A stretch of 40,443 nt of DNA. It comes from Alphaproteobacteria bacterium. Lineage in GTDB: Bacteria > Myxococcota_A > UBA796 > GCA-2862545. The notes beneath the pieces are model-generated. The model was not told the origin of the DNA, searched no databases, and saw only the letters and a list, made by a program, of their open reading frames with translations. The translations under genes were made by a program, and so were the position numbers. Positions 16,027 to 24,013 of the stretch are shown piece after piece (the first letter of the stretch is position 1; each line of letters begins with the position of its first letter). The stretch is taken from assembly GCA_020632925.1 (NCBI GenBank), contig JACKER010000046.1, forward strand, positions 1 through 40,443, in the 5' to 3' direction.

Positions 16027-17403
16027 TCAGCGCACGGGATCCCAGCGCACCAACCAACCCTTCCCACCGCCCCCGTGACCCAGGGCGTCCGGGCTCCGGC
16101 GCTGGGCGCCGATGTAGCCGACCCCGCTCGCTCCAGCGACGACGCCCCCATCCGCCAGCTCGACGACGCCACCGTCGGTGTCGACGGAGGTCGTGCCCGC
16201 GTCCAGCGTGGCGAGCGCGTGCCCGTCGCCGTCGAGCAGGCCGATCACGCGGTCGGACGCCGCGCTGGCGTACACCTCCATCGCGGGTTCCACGCCGAAG
16301 CTCCCGCTGCCGATGGACGCCCCCCAGAGCATCCAGCCACCGCTCCTCCGCTGGAGCACCGGGTCCCGCAAGGACGGCGAGAAGGCGTGGAAGCCCGCGG
16401 TGACCGTCCCGTCGGGGTCGGCGTGCCGCAGCCACGTCTCCGACTGGGGCCCGACCACCACGTCGACGCCGCCGCCCGTCGCCGACAGGGCCAGGACGTC
16501 CACGACCGCGACGGAGGACACGGCGCCGGAGGCCGCATCCAGCGCGAGCAGCTCCGTGCCACCGGCGCTCGGCGTCCGGTCCGGTCGCGACGTGCCCCTC
16601 CACCCGACCCACAGCCGCGCGTCGTCCGCGGCGAGTCCCGTGCAGCCGCCCGTCCGCCCGGACACCAGGAGCCAGCGGGGCTCACCCGAGGGCGACCAGG
16701 CCGCGACGATACCCGCGCCGGACGTGCCGTCCGACACCAGCGTCCCCGACCGGACCTCGTCGCTCGCAGGTTCCCCGCACGCGAAGACGGAGCCGTCCGG
16801 GGCCGTCGCCAGCGTGGTGATCCTGCTCCCTTCGAGGAACGCGGCCCAGCGGGGCCTCCCGCCCGCGTCCACCCGAGCGACCACGGACGACGTCCAGCTC
16901 GGCGACGTGGGGCCGCCGTCGTCGGGGAACACCACCATCCCGTCCCTCCCCCGGAAGGCGAGGACGATGCCTTCGGGGTCCGGCGCGCCGACGAAGGGCC
17001 GGGACCATCGTCCGTCGGAGATCCGGTGCTGGTCCACGGGGAGTCCTGTCGCCGGGTCCACCGTCAGCAGGAGGGCGGAGCCGTCCGAGGGCAGCGAGCG
17101 CTCGTCGGGGTCGCCGAGTCCGAAGCGCAGGTCCGCGCCGGTGTTCTCCCCGACCACGGCGAACACCCGCCCGTCTCCGGACGGCAGGACGAGCTCCGGG
17201 ACGGGGCCCCAGGCGCGGATCCACGTCGGACGGAAGGCGTCCGTCCCCGCTGGCGCGCCCGTGTCCTCCGTGGTGGTCGCGGCGCTGTGCCAGGCGGTGC
17301 TCGCCGTGTCCGACGCGGTCTCCCCCGTCGTCGGCGTCGTCGTCGACATGGGCCCCGTCGCGCCCTGCCGGCAGGCCAGCAACGTCCAGAACAGGATGCA
17401 CAC
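16027..17403 (-). CDS. Lipoprotein with beta-propeller-like repeats (module protein B, copy 2)
   Basis: Paralog of 7745-9079; 458 residues from GTG 17403. It begins V(M)CILFWTLLAC-RQG, a short lipoprotein signal. A GTG six codons upstream (17421) is an alternative start. A Thr/Ser/DTG linker leads to RPTWIRAW, which is identical in both copies, then propeller-type repeats (GDGRVFAVVGENTG, GIVLAFRGRDGMVVFPDDGG, GLAADDARLWVGWRGTSRPD, GVVELADGGVVAGASG) and the same C-terminus, GWLVRWDPVR. The conserved order and tail-to-tail pairing with module A show that the pair was duplicated as a unit. Function unknown. Confidence 0.84.
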   Translation of the reverse strand: MCILFWTLLACRQGATGPMSTTTPTTGETASDTASTAWHSAATTTEDTGAPAGTDAFRPTWIRAWGPVPELVLPSGDGRVFAVVGENTGADLRFGLGDPDERSLPSDGSALLLTVDPATGLPVDQHRISDGRWSRPFVGAPDPEGIVLAFRGRDGMVVFPDDGGPTSPSWTSSVVARVDAGGRPRWAAFLEGSRITTLATAPDGSVFACGEPASDEVRSGTLVSDGTSGAGIVAAWSPSGEPRWLLVSGRTGGCTGLAADDARLWVGWRGTSRPDRTPSAGGTELLALDAASGAVSSVAVVDVLALSATGGGVDVVVGPQSETWLRHADPDGTVTAGFHAFSPSLRDPVLQRRSGGWMLWGASIGSGSFGVEPAMEVYASAASDRVIGLLDGDGHALATLDAGTTSVDTDGGVVELADGGVVAGASGVGYIGAQRRSPDALGHGGGGKGWLVRWDPVR

Positions 17404-17455
17404 CCCCGCGCTCGTCCACACAGTAGACCCGATTCCCCTCGATGTCTCGGGTTCG

Positions 17456-17484
17456 TTGCGGGGCCCGGGAGGCCGCAATACGTT
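17456..17484 (+). promoter_or_regulatory. Putative sigma-70-type promoter for the GT2-flippase operon
   Basis: TTGCGG (17456-17461), a 17-bp spacer and TACGTT (17479-17484) form a plausible -35/-10 pair in the 141-bp divergent intergenic region 17404-17544. This predicts a leader of about 54 nt before ATG 17545. A TACGTT also occurs at 9164-9169 before the radical SAM gene, there without a recognisable -35. Confidence 0.4.
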
Positions 17485-17544
17485 CGGCCACGTCTCCCGG
17501 AGCGAACGGACGGGCCGGAGACGAACGCGTTCCCGGTGATCGCC

Positions 17545-18600
17545 ATGTCGGCACCACATCCCACCTCCGAGAGCGGGCCCGAGCCCAAGGTGTCGGTCGT
17601 CGTCCCGACGTTCCAGCACGTCGACACAATCGAGCAGGCGGTGGCCTCGGTGTTGGCCCAGGAGGTCGACTTCCCCTACGAGATCCTGCTCGGGGAGGAT
17701 GGCTCGACCGACGGCACGCTCGAGGTGTGCGAGCGGCTCGCCGAGCAGCACCCGGACCGGATCCGCCTGTTCCGACACGGCGAGCTGCCGAAGATCCGCA
17801 TCGACGGCCGCCAGACGGGGCGCCGCAACTGGACCGAGCTGCTGCGGAAGGCCCGCGGGACGTACATCGCCCACCTCGACGGCGACGACTGGTGGACCGA
17901 CCCCACCAAGCTGGCCCGCCAGGTCGCGCTGCTCGACGCTCGTCCCGAGCTGAGCTTCTGCTTCCACGACCACGCCCGCGTTCGGGACGGCGAGGACCTG
18001 GGCACGACCCACGCCACCGACGCGCTGACCTTCACGACGCCGGACCTCATCTGGTCCTACCCCTGCCAGACGCTGACCCTGATGTTCCGCCGCTCGGCCG
18101 TCCCCGATCCGTTCCCGGACTGGCTGATGCACGAGGCACCGCTCGGGGACAAGCCGCTGGTCGTGCTCGTGTCGCTGACGGGCCCCGGGGAGCGCATCCC
18201 GCGCGACATGGCGACCTACCGGGTGGGCGTGGGCCTGTGGGGCGCGCTCGCGGAGGAGAAGCGCATGCGGCTCAGCGCCCGCACGAGCGAGCTCCTCGGC
18301 CACCACCTGCCGGCTCCCTGGAACGCGGTCGCCCAGCGACACCAAGCGGTCGTCCAGCTCCACCTGGTGCGCCAGCTCGCGCTCGATGGCCGGCGCGACG
18401 AGGCGCTGGCGATGTGGCGGCAGACGGAGCGGAGCCACCTGACGGCGGCCGACCGCAGGGTCCGGCTGGCGGCGCGCCTCGCCCTGTGGTGGCCCCGCGG
18501 TGAGCGCGGTCGCGTCCTGAAGTCGCGCCTGCGCGCGCTCTCCGGCCTGCCCTCCGCCGCCGTGAGCGCCGCGAGGGGCCGCCGCGCGGGGACGGGTTGA
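17545..18600 (+). CDS. Family 2 (GT-A) glycosyltransferase
   Basis: Inverting GT-A glycosyltransferase of 351 residues, expected to add a sugar to a growing lipid-linked surface glycan at the cytoplasmic face. The N-terminus has the family signatures KVSVVVPTFQHVDTIEQAV, then LLGEDGSTDGT (nucleotide binding) and the DxD-type metal site HLDGDDWW, followed by KLARQVALL. No transmembrane segments are seen. The C-terminal ~120 residues are helical and basic. Donor and acceptor cannot be read from the sequence. The start is ATG 17545; an in-frame GTG at 17536 is possible. It overlaps the flippase gene by 4 bp (TTGA), so the two are co-expressed. Confidence 0.9.
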   Translation: MSAPHPTSESGPEPKVSVVVPTFQHVDTIEQAVASVLAQEVDFPYEILLGEDGSTDGTLEVCERLAEQHPDRIRLFRHGELPKIRIDGRQTGRRNWTELLRKARGTYIAHLDGDDWWTDPTKLARQVALLDARPELSFCFHDHARVRDGEDLGTTHATDALTFTTPDLIWSYPCQTLTLMFRRSAVPDPFPDWLMHEAPLGDKPLVVLVSLTGPGERIPRDMATYRVGVGLWGALAEEKRMRLSARTSELLGHHLPAPWNAVAQRHQAVVQLHLVRQLALDGRRDEALAMWRQTERSHLTAADRRVRLAARLALWWPRGERGRVLKSRLRALSGLPSAAVSAARGRRAGTG

Positions 18601-20081
18601 GCGAGGCGCCCCAGGGCTCGGAGATCGGGCGGCAGGTCGCCCGGAACGTGGGGTGGCTGGGGATCGGGCAGGTCGGCACCCAGCTGCTCCAGATCGTGTC
18701 CGGCGTGGTGCTCGCCCGCCTCATGACGCCCGAGGAGTTCGGCCTCGTCGGCATGGTCGTGGTGTTCGCGAACTACGCGAACGTCCTGATGAACTTCGGC
18801 TTCGGCACCGCCCTGGTCCAGCAGAAGGAGATCACGGAAGACGAGCTGAGCACGGTGTTCTGGCTCAACACCGGCGTGGGCGTGGGGATGGCGCTGCTGT
18901 TCTCGGCCCTCGCGCCGGTCCTCGCCTGGTTCTACGACACGCCCGAGGTCGAGGCCATCGCGATCGTGATGAGCACGAACTTCGTGGTGCTCTCGCTGGG
19001 CTACGTCCAGCGCCGCCTCCTCGAGCGCGACCTGCAGTTCCAGAGCCTGAGCAAGCTCGAGATGGTCGGCGGCTTCGTCGGCGCCGTCACCTCCATCGCC
19101 GCGGGCCTGGCGGGCGCACGCTCCTGGAGCCTGGTGGTCGGCGCGCTCAGCAGGGCGCTCGTCGTCACCGCCGGCGTCTGGTGGCTCAACCGCTGGCTGC
19201 CCTCCCGCCGGTTCAGCGTCCCGGCGTTGCGCGCGATGTGGGGCTTCGCGAGCAACGTGTTCGCCGCCGAGACGATCGAGTACCTCGGAGCCAACGTCGA
19301 CCGCATCCTGGTCGGACGCTTCCTCGGCGCCCACGCGCTCGGGCTGTACGACCAGGCGAGCCGCCTCATGCTCCTGCCGGTCGTGAACACGTCGATGGTG
19401 ATCAGCCGCGTGTTCTTCCCCGCCTTCGCCCGCATCCAGGACGACCCGGACCAGATCGCGTCGCTCTACCTCCGCGGCGCGCGGGTGGCGTTCTTCGTGA
19501 CCTCGCCCGTGCTCCTCGGCCTCGCGGTCGTGGGGCGGCCCTTCGTCGCGCTGGTGTACGGCCCGGACTGGGGCGATCTGGCGCCGCTGCTCGCCGTGTT
19601 CGGCTGGCTCGGGCTGGCGTCCACCGTCATCGCGCTCCAGTCGAGCGTGTTCCACGGGCGCGGGATGGCGGGGCTGGCGTTCCGGCTGTCGGTGGTGCGC
19701 CGCGTGATCTCGCTCGGTGCCGCCAGCGTCGCCCTGCCCTTCGGGCTGATGGCGGTGGCCTGGCTCCGGCTGGTGGCGGGCTGGGCGGGCCTGGTGATCA
19801 CCCAGCAGGGCATCTCCTCGGCGATTCCCGTGTCGCTCGGCGCCCAGGTGCGCAACCTGGCTCCCGTGCTGTCGTGCGCCACCGCGATGTACGTCGTGGT
19901 CTGGGCCGTGGACACGTGGCTCCTCGAGAACCAGTCGCCAGCGGTCGCCCTCGCCGTCGACATCCCGCTCGGGGCCGCCGTCTACCTCGGGATCGCGTCG
20001 CTGGTGCGCGAGGAGGCCTGGGTGCTGGTGCTGGGCGAGGTCCGCACCCGGCTCGCCCGACGGCGGCAGCGCCGGGCCTGA
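18597..20081 (+). CDS. Wzx-type lipopolysaccharide/polysaccharide flippase (MOP superfamily)
   Basis: Integral membrane protein of 494 residues with about 12-14 hydrophobic segments spread evenly. It resembles the RfbX/Wzx and WzxC branch of the MOP flippases, which turn undecaprenyl-linked repeat units across the inner membrane. Typical features are the N-terminal amphipathic start and first helix (NVGWLGIGQVGTQLLQIVSG, then VVLARLMTPEEFGLVGMVVV), the motif GFGTALVQQKEI, and DQASRLMLLPVVNTS in the middle, where WzxC-like proteins have a conserved Y/Q-A-x-R segment. The start is TTG 18597, overlapping the TGA of the glycosyltransferase gene. The gene is tail-to-tail with the aminotransferase gene (2 bp between stops). 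No Wzy polymerase or Wzz gene is visible nearby. Confidence 0.9.
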   Translation: MSEAPQGSEIGRQVARNVGWLGIGQVGTQLLQIVSGVVLARLMTPEEFGLVGMVVVFANYANVLMNFGFGTALVQQKEITEDELSTVFWLNTGVGVGMALLFSALAPVLAWFYDTPEVEAIAIVMSTNFVVLSLGYVQRRLLERDLQFQSLSKLEMVGGFVGAVTSIAAGLAGARSWSLVVGALSRALVVTAGVWWLNRWLPSRRFSVPALRAMWGFASNVFAAETIEYLGANVDRILVGRFLGAHALGLYDQASRLMLLPVVNTSMVISRVFFPAFARIQDDPDQIASLYLRGARVAFFVTSPVLLGLAVVGRPFVALVYGPDWGDLAPLLAVFGWLGLASTVIALQSSVFHGRGMAGLAFRLSVVRRVISLGAASVALPFGLMAVAWLRLVAGWAGLVITQQGISSAIPVSLGAQVRNLAPVLSCATAMYVVVWAVDTWLLENQSPAVALAVDIPLGAAVYLGIASLVREEAWVLVLGEVRTRLARRRQRRA

Positions 20082-20083
20082 GC

Positions 20084-21154
20084 CTACCGACCGTGCTCGA
20101 GCACCAGGTCGCAGATCCGGTCGACCTGCTCGAGCGTGAGGTCGTGGTACACGGGCAGGCAGGCGACGCGTCGCGCCGCGTCGTCGGCGACGGGCGTGGG
20201 GGTCTGCTTCACCCACGGCAACTGCGACAGCGACGGCCAGAAGTAGCGACGGACGTGGATGTCCTGCGCGGCCAGGCGCTCCACGACGCGGAGCAGCCGG
20301 GACTCGTCGGGGAGCAGGATGGGGACGTAGGCATGGTTGTACCCGCAGACGTCCGGGACCTTCTGCATCTGGAAGTCGCCAGCGAGCCGCTCCCGGTACC
20401 GCAGGGACTGAGCGCGGCGGCGCTCGAGCACGGCCTCCATGTGCGGGAGGACGGCGAGCCCCATGGCGGCGTGCAGCTCGCTGACCTTGGCGTTGATGCC
20501 GGCCTCGACGTACTCCCCCTTCTCGCGCTCACCGAAGCTGCGCAGGCGCACCAGGCGCTGCAGGACCTCGGGGTCGCGCGTGAACACGGCCCCGCCCTCC
20601 CCCGTGTGGAACAGCTTGGTCGCGTGGAAGCTCGTGGCCGTGGCGTCGCCGAGCCCGAGGACGGGGACCCCGCGCCAGGTGGTCCCGAAGGCGTGGGCGC
20701 CGTCGTAGAGCACGCGCCAGCCGCGGTCCGCGCAGGTCGCGCCGATCGCGTCGATGTCGCAGGGCACGCCGTACACGTGGGTCGCGAGCACACCGTCCAC
20801 GCCGTCGGCGTCGAGCTCCGCGAGCCGCCGCGGGTCGAGGTTCAGGGTCTCGGGGTCCACGTCGACGAACACCGGCTCGACCCCCTCCCACACGAGCGCC
20901 GAGGTGGTCGCGACGAAGGAGAAGGGCGTGGTCGCGACCCGGCGCCGGAACCCGAGGGCGCGGATGCCGAGCTGAAGCGCCAGCGTGCCGTTGGCCATCA
21001 GCGCCGTGGACGCCGCGCAGCGGGCGGTCAGCTCGGCCTCGAGCTGCCGGACCTTGGGCCCCTGGTTGGTGAGCCACCCGTTGGCCCAGACCTCGCGGAG
21101 CTGGGCGTCGTAGTCCTCGATCGGAGGGAAGAACGGCTTCGTGACCGGAATCAT
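20084..21154 (-). CDS. DegT/DnrJ/EryC1-family PLP-dependent sugar aminotransferase
   Basis: PLP enzyme of 356 residues that installs an amino group on a keto nucleotide sugar. Seen: the N-terminal IPVTKPFFPPIEDY and LTNQGPKVRQLEAEL, the PLP-phosphate region ALMANGTLALQLGIRALG, TTPFSFVATTSALVWEGVEP, the Asp that contacts the pyridine nitrogen in LYDGAHAFG, and the Schiff-base lysine in TSFHATKLFHTGEGGAVF. The C-terminal part includes HAYVPILL and VACLPVYHDLT, as usual in this family. The start at ATG 21154 gives the canonical N-terminus. With the acyltransferases at 24014-25452 it suggests an N-acylated amino sugar in the glycan. It is transcribed away from the sulfotransferase at 21270. Confidence 0.92.
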   Translation of the reverse strand: MIPVTKPFFPPIEDYDAQLREVWANGWLTNQGPKVRQLEAELTARCAASTALMANGTLALQLGIRALGFRRRVATTPFSFVATTSALVWEGVEPVFVDVDPETLNLDPRRLAELDADGVDGVLATHVYGVPCDIDAIGATCADRGWRVLYDGAHAFGTTWRGVPVLGLGDATATSFHATKLFHTGEGGAVFTRDPEVLQRLVRLRSFGEREKGEYVEAGINAKVSELHAAMGLAVLPHMEAVLERRRAQSLRYRERLAGDFQMQKVPDVCGYNHAYVPILLPDESRLLRVVERLAAQDIHVRRYFWPSLSQLPWVKQTPTPVADDAARRVACLPVYHDLTLEQVDRICDLVLEHGR

Positions 21155-21269
21155 GCGTCGACCACCATGAGGCCTCGGCCATAACCCGCACCAGGAGCGC
21201 TGCGTCCCATCGGCATGTACCGGGCTCGGCCACCGGGATACCCGACCGTGCCCCCCGGACGAGGTTGTC
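21155..21269. promoter_or_regulatory. Divergent intergenic region between aminotransferase and sulfotransferase genes
   Basis: 115 bp between the two starts. It holds GAGG 6 nt before GTG 21270. On the minus strand the sequence GGTTATGGCC, about 30 nt before ATG 21154, could include a -10. No strong -35 is seen. Confidence 0.3.
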
Positions 21270-22055
21270 GTGGCCCTACCACAAATCGCCATCTTCGGTT
21301 GCCCCCGGAGCGGCACGAGCTGGCTCGGTCAGCTCTTCAACGCCAGCGAGCACGTCGCCTATCGCTACCAGCCGCTGTTCTCCTTCGAGTTCAAGGACTG
21401 GTTCGGACGGCGGGGTGTGGACGCCTCGTCCCTGGAGGCGTTCGGCCGAGCGCTGCTGGATGCGAAGAGCGCGTTCGTCCTCCAGGATCTGCGACCAGAG
21501 AAGGTCCTTCCTGCCACCCACCTGGTCTGGAAGGAGGTCCGGTACCATCACCTGATGCCGTCGCTCGTGGCAGAACCGGGGCTGCAGCACCTGATCTACA
21601 TCCACCGACCAGCGCTCGACGTCATCAACAGCTGGTACCAGGCGCCGAAGGAGTTCCGCGAGGGCCAGGACATCCGTGCGGAGTACCTGAACGCGCCGTC
21701 CAAGAACACGGATTCGAGTGAATGGAATGGCTATTCCCGATGGAAGGATTCGATGGCACTGGCCCTTCGGCTGCGGTCTCAGCACCCGGAGAAAGTCGTG
21801 CTCGTGTCCTATGACCGTCTTCGCTCCGACCCGGAGTCCTGCCTCGAGCAACTCTTCGAGTGCACCGGCATCCCGTTCACCGAGCAGGTCCGGACCTTCG
21901 TCGCAGCGAGCACCACGCGCCACGAGCCCGACGCCTACTCCGTGTTCCGCAACGAGCGGACACCGTTGACCCTGCCGGACGACATCATCGACCACCTGCG
22001 AACGGACGAGGAGGGTGTACGTCTCTCGGCGACGGCGGAGTCACTCTCCATCTAG
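21270..22055 (+). CDS. Sulfotransferase (PAPS-dependent)
   Basis: Cytosolic-type sulfotransferase of 261 residues, expected to transfer sulfate from PAPS to a carbohydrate or other acceptor. The 5'-phosphosulfate loop is clear near the N-terminus (IFGCPRSGTSWLGQLFNAS). The 3'-phosphate-binding segment is present in the middle (HLIYIHRPALDVINSWYQAP), and a later VVLVSYDRLRSDPESCLEQL matches the usual helix before the C-terminal region. The start is GTG 21270 with GAGG upstream. Base composition is visibly less GC-extreme than in neighbouring genes (for example the stretch around 21715-21740), which may mark transfer from elsewhere. Its last 15 bp overlap the convergent WbqC gene. A second, frameshifted sulfotransferase lies at 26951-27830. 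Confidence 0.85.
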   Translation: MALPQIAIFGCPRSGTSWLGQLFNASEHVAYRYQPLFSFEFKDWFGRRGVDASSLEAFGRALLDAKSAFVLQDLRPEKVLPATHLVWKEVRYHHLMPSLVAEPGLQHLIYIHRPALDVINSWYQAPKEFREGQDIRAEYLNAPSKNTDSSEWNGYSRWKDSMALALRLRSQHPEKVVLVSYDRLRSDPESCLEQLFECTGIPFTEQVRTFVAASTTRHEPDAYSVFRNERTPLTLPDDIIDHLRTDEEGVRLSATAESLSI

Positions 22056-22802
22056 CGACGGATGCGCGCCGTCCGTGATGGCGTCGGATCCCACCAGTTC
22101 GTACGCGGCGAGCACCCTCGTCCGCTCCTCCGGGCCCAGGTTCATCAGCACGTCGAGGACCGACAGGTGGGAGACGAAGGGCGCGTACTGCTGGGGGTAC
22201 GGCACCACCTGCATCCGATGGAACCGAAGGGTGATCCCGTGCTCAGCGAAGGTCGCGGTATCGTACAGTGCTGCGCCTCCCATCGCGTTCACGTAGGTCT
22301 GCGCGCCCTCGCGCCGACAGATGTCGAGCACGCGCTCCTGGCTCCGGAGCTCAGCGTTTCCGTAGGCCGCGGACGTCGGCACGATCTCCGTGGACAGTCC
22401 GAGCTGATCGCGCACCCAGCGCAGCGCGGCGAGATCGAGCGCCGCGATCGTCGGCGGGGCGGTCTCGAAGAGCGACTCCAGGCCCGCGAGCACCTCGCGG
22501 TAGCAGGGGGCCAACCGATAGGCCTGGGCCAACGTCTTGTAGAACTTGTCCCGCCAGGCCAGGAAGCTCCGGGCCTCGATCTCCACGTCGCAGATCCGCT
22601 TGCTGGAGCTCGCGCCGGCCAGCGGCACCGTGAACATCGTGGCGCCAGCGCTCGTGCGGATCTGGTTCCGGTTGATCCACCCCGACTTGATGTACTGCAC
22701 GTCGTCGTAGACCACCCAACGATCGACCGCGCGCATCAACTGGAAGTATCCGAGGTAAGGAAACAGATACGGCTGCGCGATCGCCAACCGAAGCCCCTTC
22801 AT
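22041..22802 (-). CDS. wbqC: WbqC-like family protein
   Basis: Protein of 253 residues matching the WbqC-like family found in O-antigen and exopolysaccharide clusters. The signature N-terminus is clear (LAIAQPYLFPYLGYFQLMRA, DRWVVYDDVQYIKSGWINRN), followed by the family pattern of basic and aromatic blocks (FTVPLAG, DKFYKTLAQAY, YVNAMGGAALYD, YPQQYAPFVSHLSVLDVLMN, LGPEE). The biochemical role of the family is not firmly established; some relatives act with amino-sugar acyltransferases. The start is ATG 22802, with GGAGG about 5 nt upstream. The gene is convergent with the sulfotransferase, overlapping by 15 bp. Confidence 0.9.
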   Translation of the reverse strand: MKGLRLAIAQPYLFPYLGYFQLMRAVDRWVVYDDVQYIKSGWINRNQIRTSAGATMFTVPLAGASSSKRICDVEIEARSFLAWRDKFYKTLAQAYRLAPCYREVLAGLESLFETAPPTIAALDLAALRWVRDQLGLSTEIVPTSAAYGNAELRSQERVLDICRREGAQTYVNAMGGAALYDTATFAEHGITLRFHRMQVVPYPQQYAPFVSHLSVLDVLMNLGPEERTRVLAAYELVGSDAITDGAHPSLDGE

Positions 22803-22853
22803 CACGCCTCCGCGCGGCCCCATATCCGGGCGTCCCCGACCCGCCACGGGTGG

Positions 22854-23045
22854 TCAGCGGAGCTGGTCGAGCAGCACGATTCGGCCGATGGCGCCGGCGG
22901 ACGTGATCCGCCACAGGGACGCCCCCGACGTGTCGAGCTCGTCGACCCGGTTCTCCGAGCCCAACTGACCAGGTATTGGTCGCTCGACAGGTGGATCGCA
23001 TCGCCGTTTTGGCTCGTCTGGCTGCCGTTGAAGGGTGTGATCGCG
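22854..23045 (-). pseudogene. 3' remnant resembling an arylsulfotransferase-type propeller, frameshifted
   Basis: On this strand NGSQTSQNGDAIHLSSDQYL-VSW in one frame continues in the next frame as GSENRVDELDTSGASLWRIT, then SAGAIGRIVLLDQLR and stop. Joining them needs one missing G near 22967. The joined text looks like the C-terminal blade of arylsulfotransferase (ASST)-type propellers, which end in N-x-L-V-S-x-G...R-V-x-E-x-D-x-x-G-x-x-x-W-R. Nothing upstream extends it. It is the 3' end of a lost gene; the family assignment is by eye. Confidence 0.4.
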
Positions 23046-23559
23046 GCGCGTTGGTCGCCTCGCCGGGGCGCATCGGCGGGCGGGCTGTCGCGGTCGCCCC
23101 CCGAGCGCGGTGCGGCGGGTGGGCCGGTCGGACCTCGGCGAGCGCTCGGGGGTGAGCGGTGCGGTGAGGCCGGTGTCTGGAGGGGCTTCAAGCCGCACCA
23201 GCCGTTCGCCTTCAGCATCCGAAGAGCCAGGATGTGGTCAACCCGCCCCCCTCCCGCTCGCACAACGAGGACCTCCGCAGCTGCGGTCAACGTGCAGATG
23301 ACCTGCGGGGGCATGCTCCCGAGCGGCGCGAGGGTGCGTGCGCCCGTCTGGTCCAACGGTCCGTTGGCCGCCGCGCCGCGGGCGCACGCACCGCCACCCG
23401 GCGCCTCGCGGCCCTTCTGGGTGCTTCGACCCTCCAGGGCGGAAGCGGACGGAGAGAGGAGGTCCACCGCTTTGGCGCTTCCGCTCGGTGACGGACGTCT
23501 GTGTCACGTCCAGCGTGGACGGCGCGAACACGGCGTTGGTCCGTCAGGCGCGTGGGGCC
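23046..23559. other. Stretch without a recognisable gene
   Basis: Both strands are open in several frames, but the translations are Arg/Pro/Gly-rich shadows without known motifs, starts with ribosome binding sites, or tRNA-like folds. It sits between an arylsulfotransferase-like remnant and a transposase remnant and is most likely decayed DNA. Confidence 0.5.
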
Positions 23560-23860
23560 CGCGGCGTGCAGGTGGCGCCCGCCGTGGTGTGGGTGGAGAG
23601 GAGAGGGACGCACGACGACCTGCTGCACCGGACGGTGGCGGTGGGGATGGCTGAGCTGCGCCGCGTGGTGGAGGAGGCGGACCGGGAGCTGCCGCAGTTC
23701 GTATGGAAGGAGCTGGAGCGGTACCTCGGGTGCGGCGACCCGCAGAACGGGTTCGCGTGGCTCGTATGCGAGCGCTGCGAAGGTCCCGCCCTCGTACAAG
23801 GGACGGGCGTTCTGTCCGTGCTGCTGCGGGCGCCGGAGGCGGAACGGGCGGCGCGCGGTT
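23560..23860 (+). mobile_element. IS91-family (Y2) transposase remnant: N-terminal zinc-binding region, frameshifted
   Basis: One frame reads LPQFVWKELERYLGCGDPQN, then GFAWLVCERCEG. The next frame continues SYKGRAFCPCCCGRR. Joined, this is the zinc-binding region that opens IS91/IS801-type transposases (usual form: LPxFVxxExxxFLxCGxLxxGFAxxxCxxCxxxxxVxxSCKGRxFCPSCxGRR). The frame changes near 23795. The catalytic Y2 region is absent or unrecognisable downstream. Such elements move by rolling-circle transposition and can carry adjacent genes, which fits the patchwork of broken genes here. No ori/ter ends were identified. Confidence 0.7.
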
Positions 23861-24013
23861 CCAACACTCTCGACACGAGTGGATGTGGCGCGAGAGCTGA
23901 CGGCCCGCCGAGGAACGGGTGCCTCCCGCCGGCGAGCTGGGGCACTTGGTTCCAGGAATGGCCCTCCGGCGATCGGTGCGTTACGCCGTTGCCCTCGCAA
24001 GAGGCCGCCACCG

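Noticed and set aside
16075..18600. An 841-residue protein joining sequence antisense to module B2 with the glycosyltransferase
   Set aside because: The glycosyltransferase domain begins after ATG 17545; everything upstream is the reverse complement of B2.
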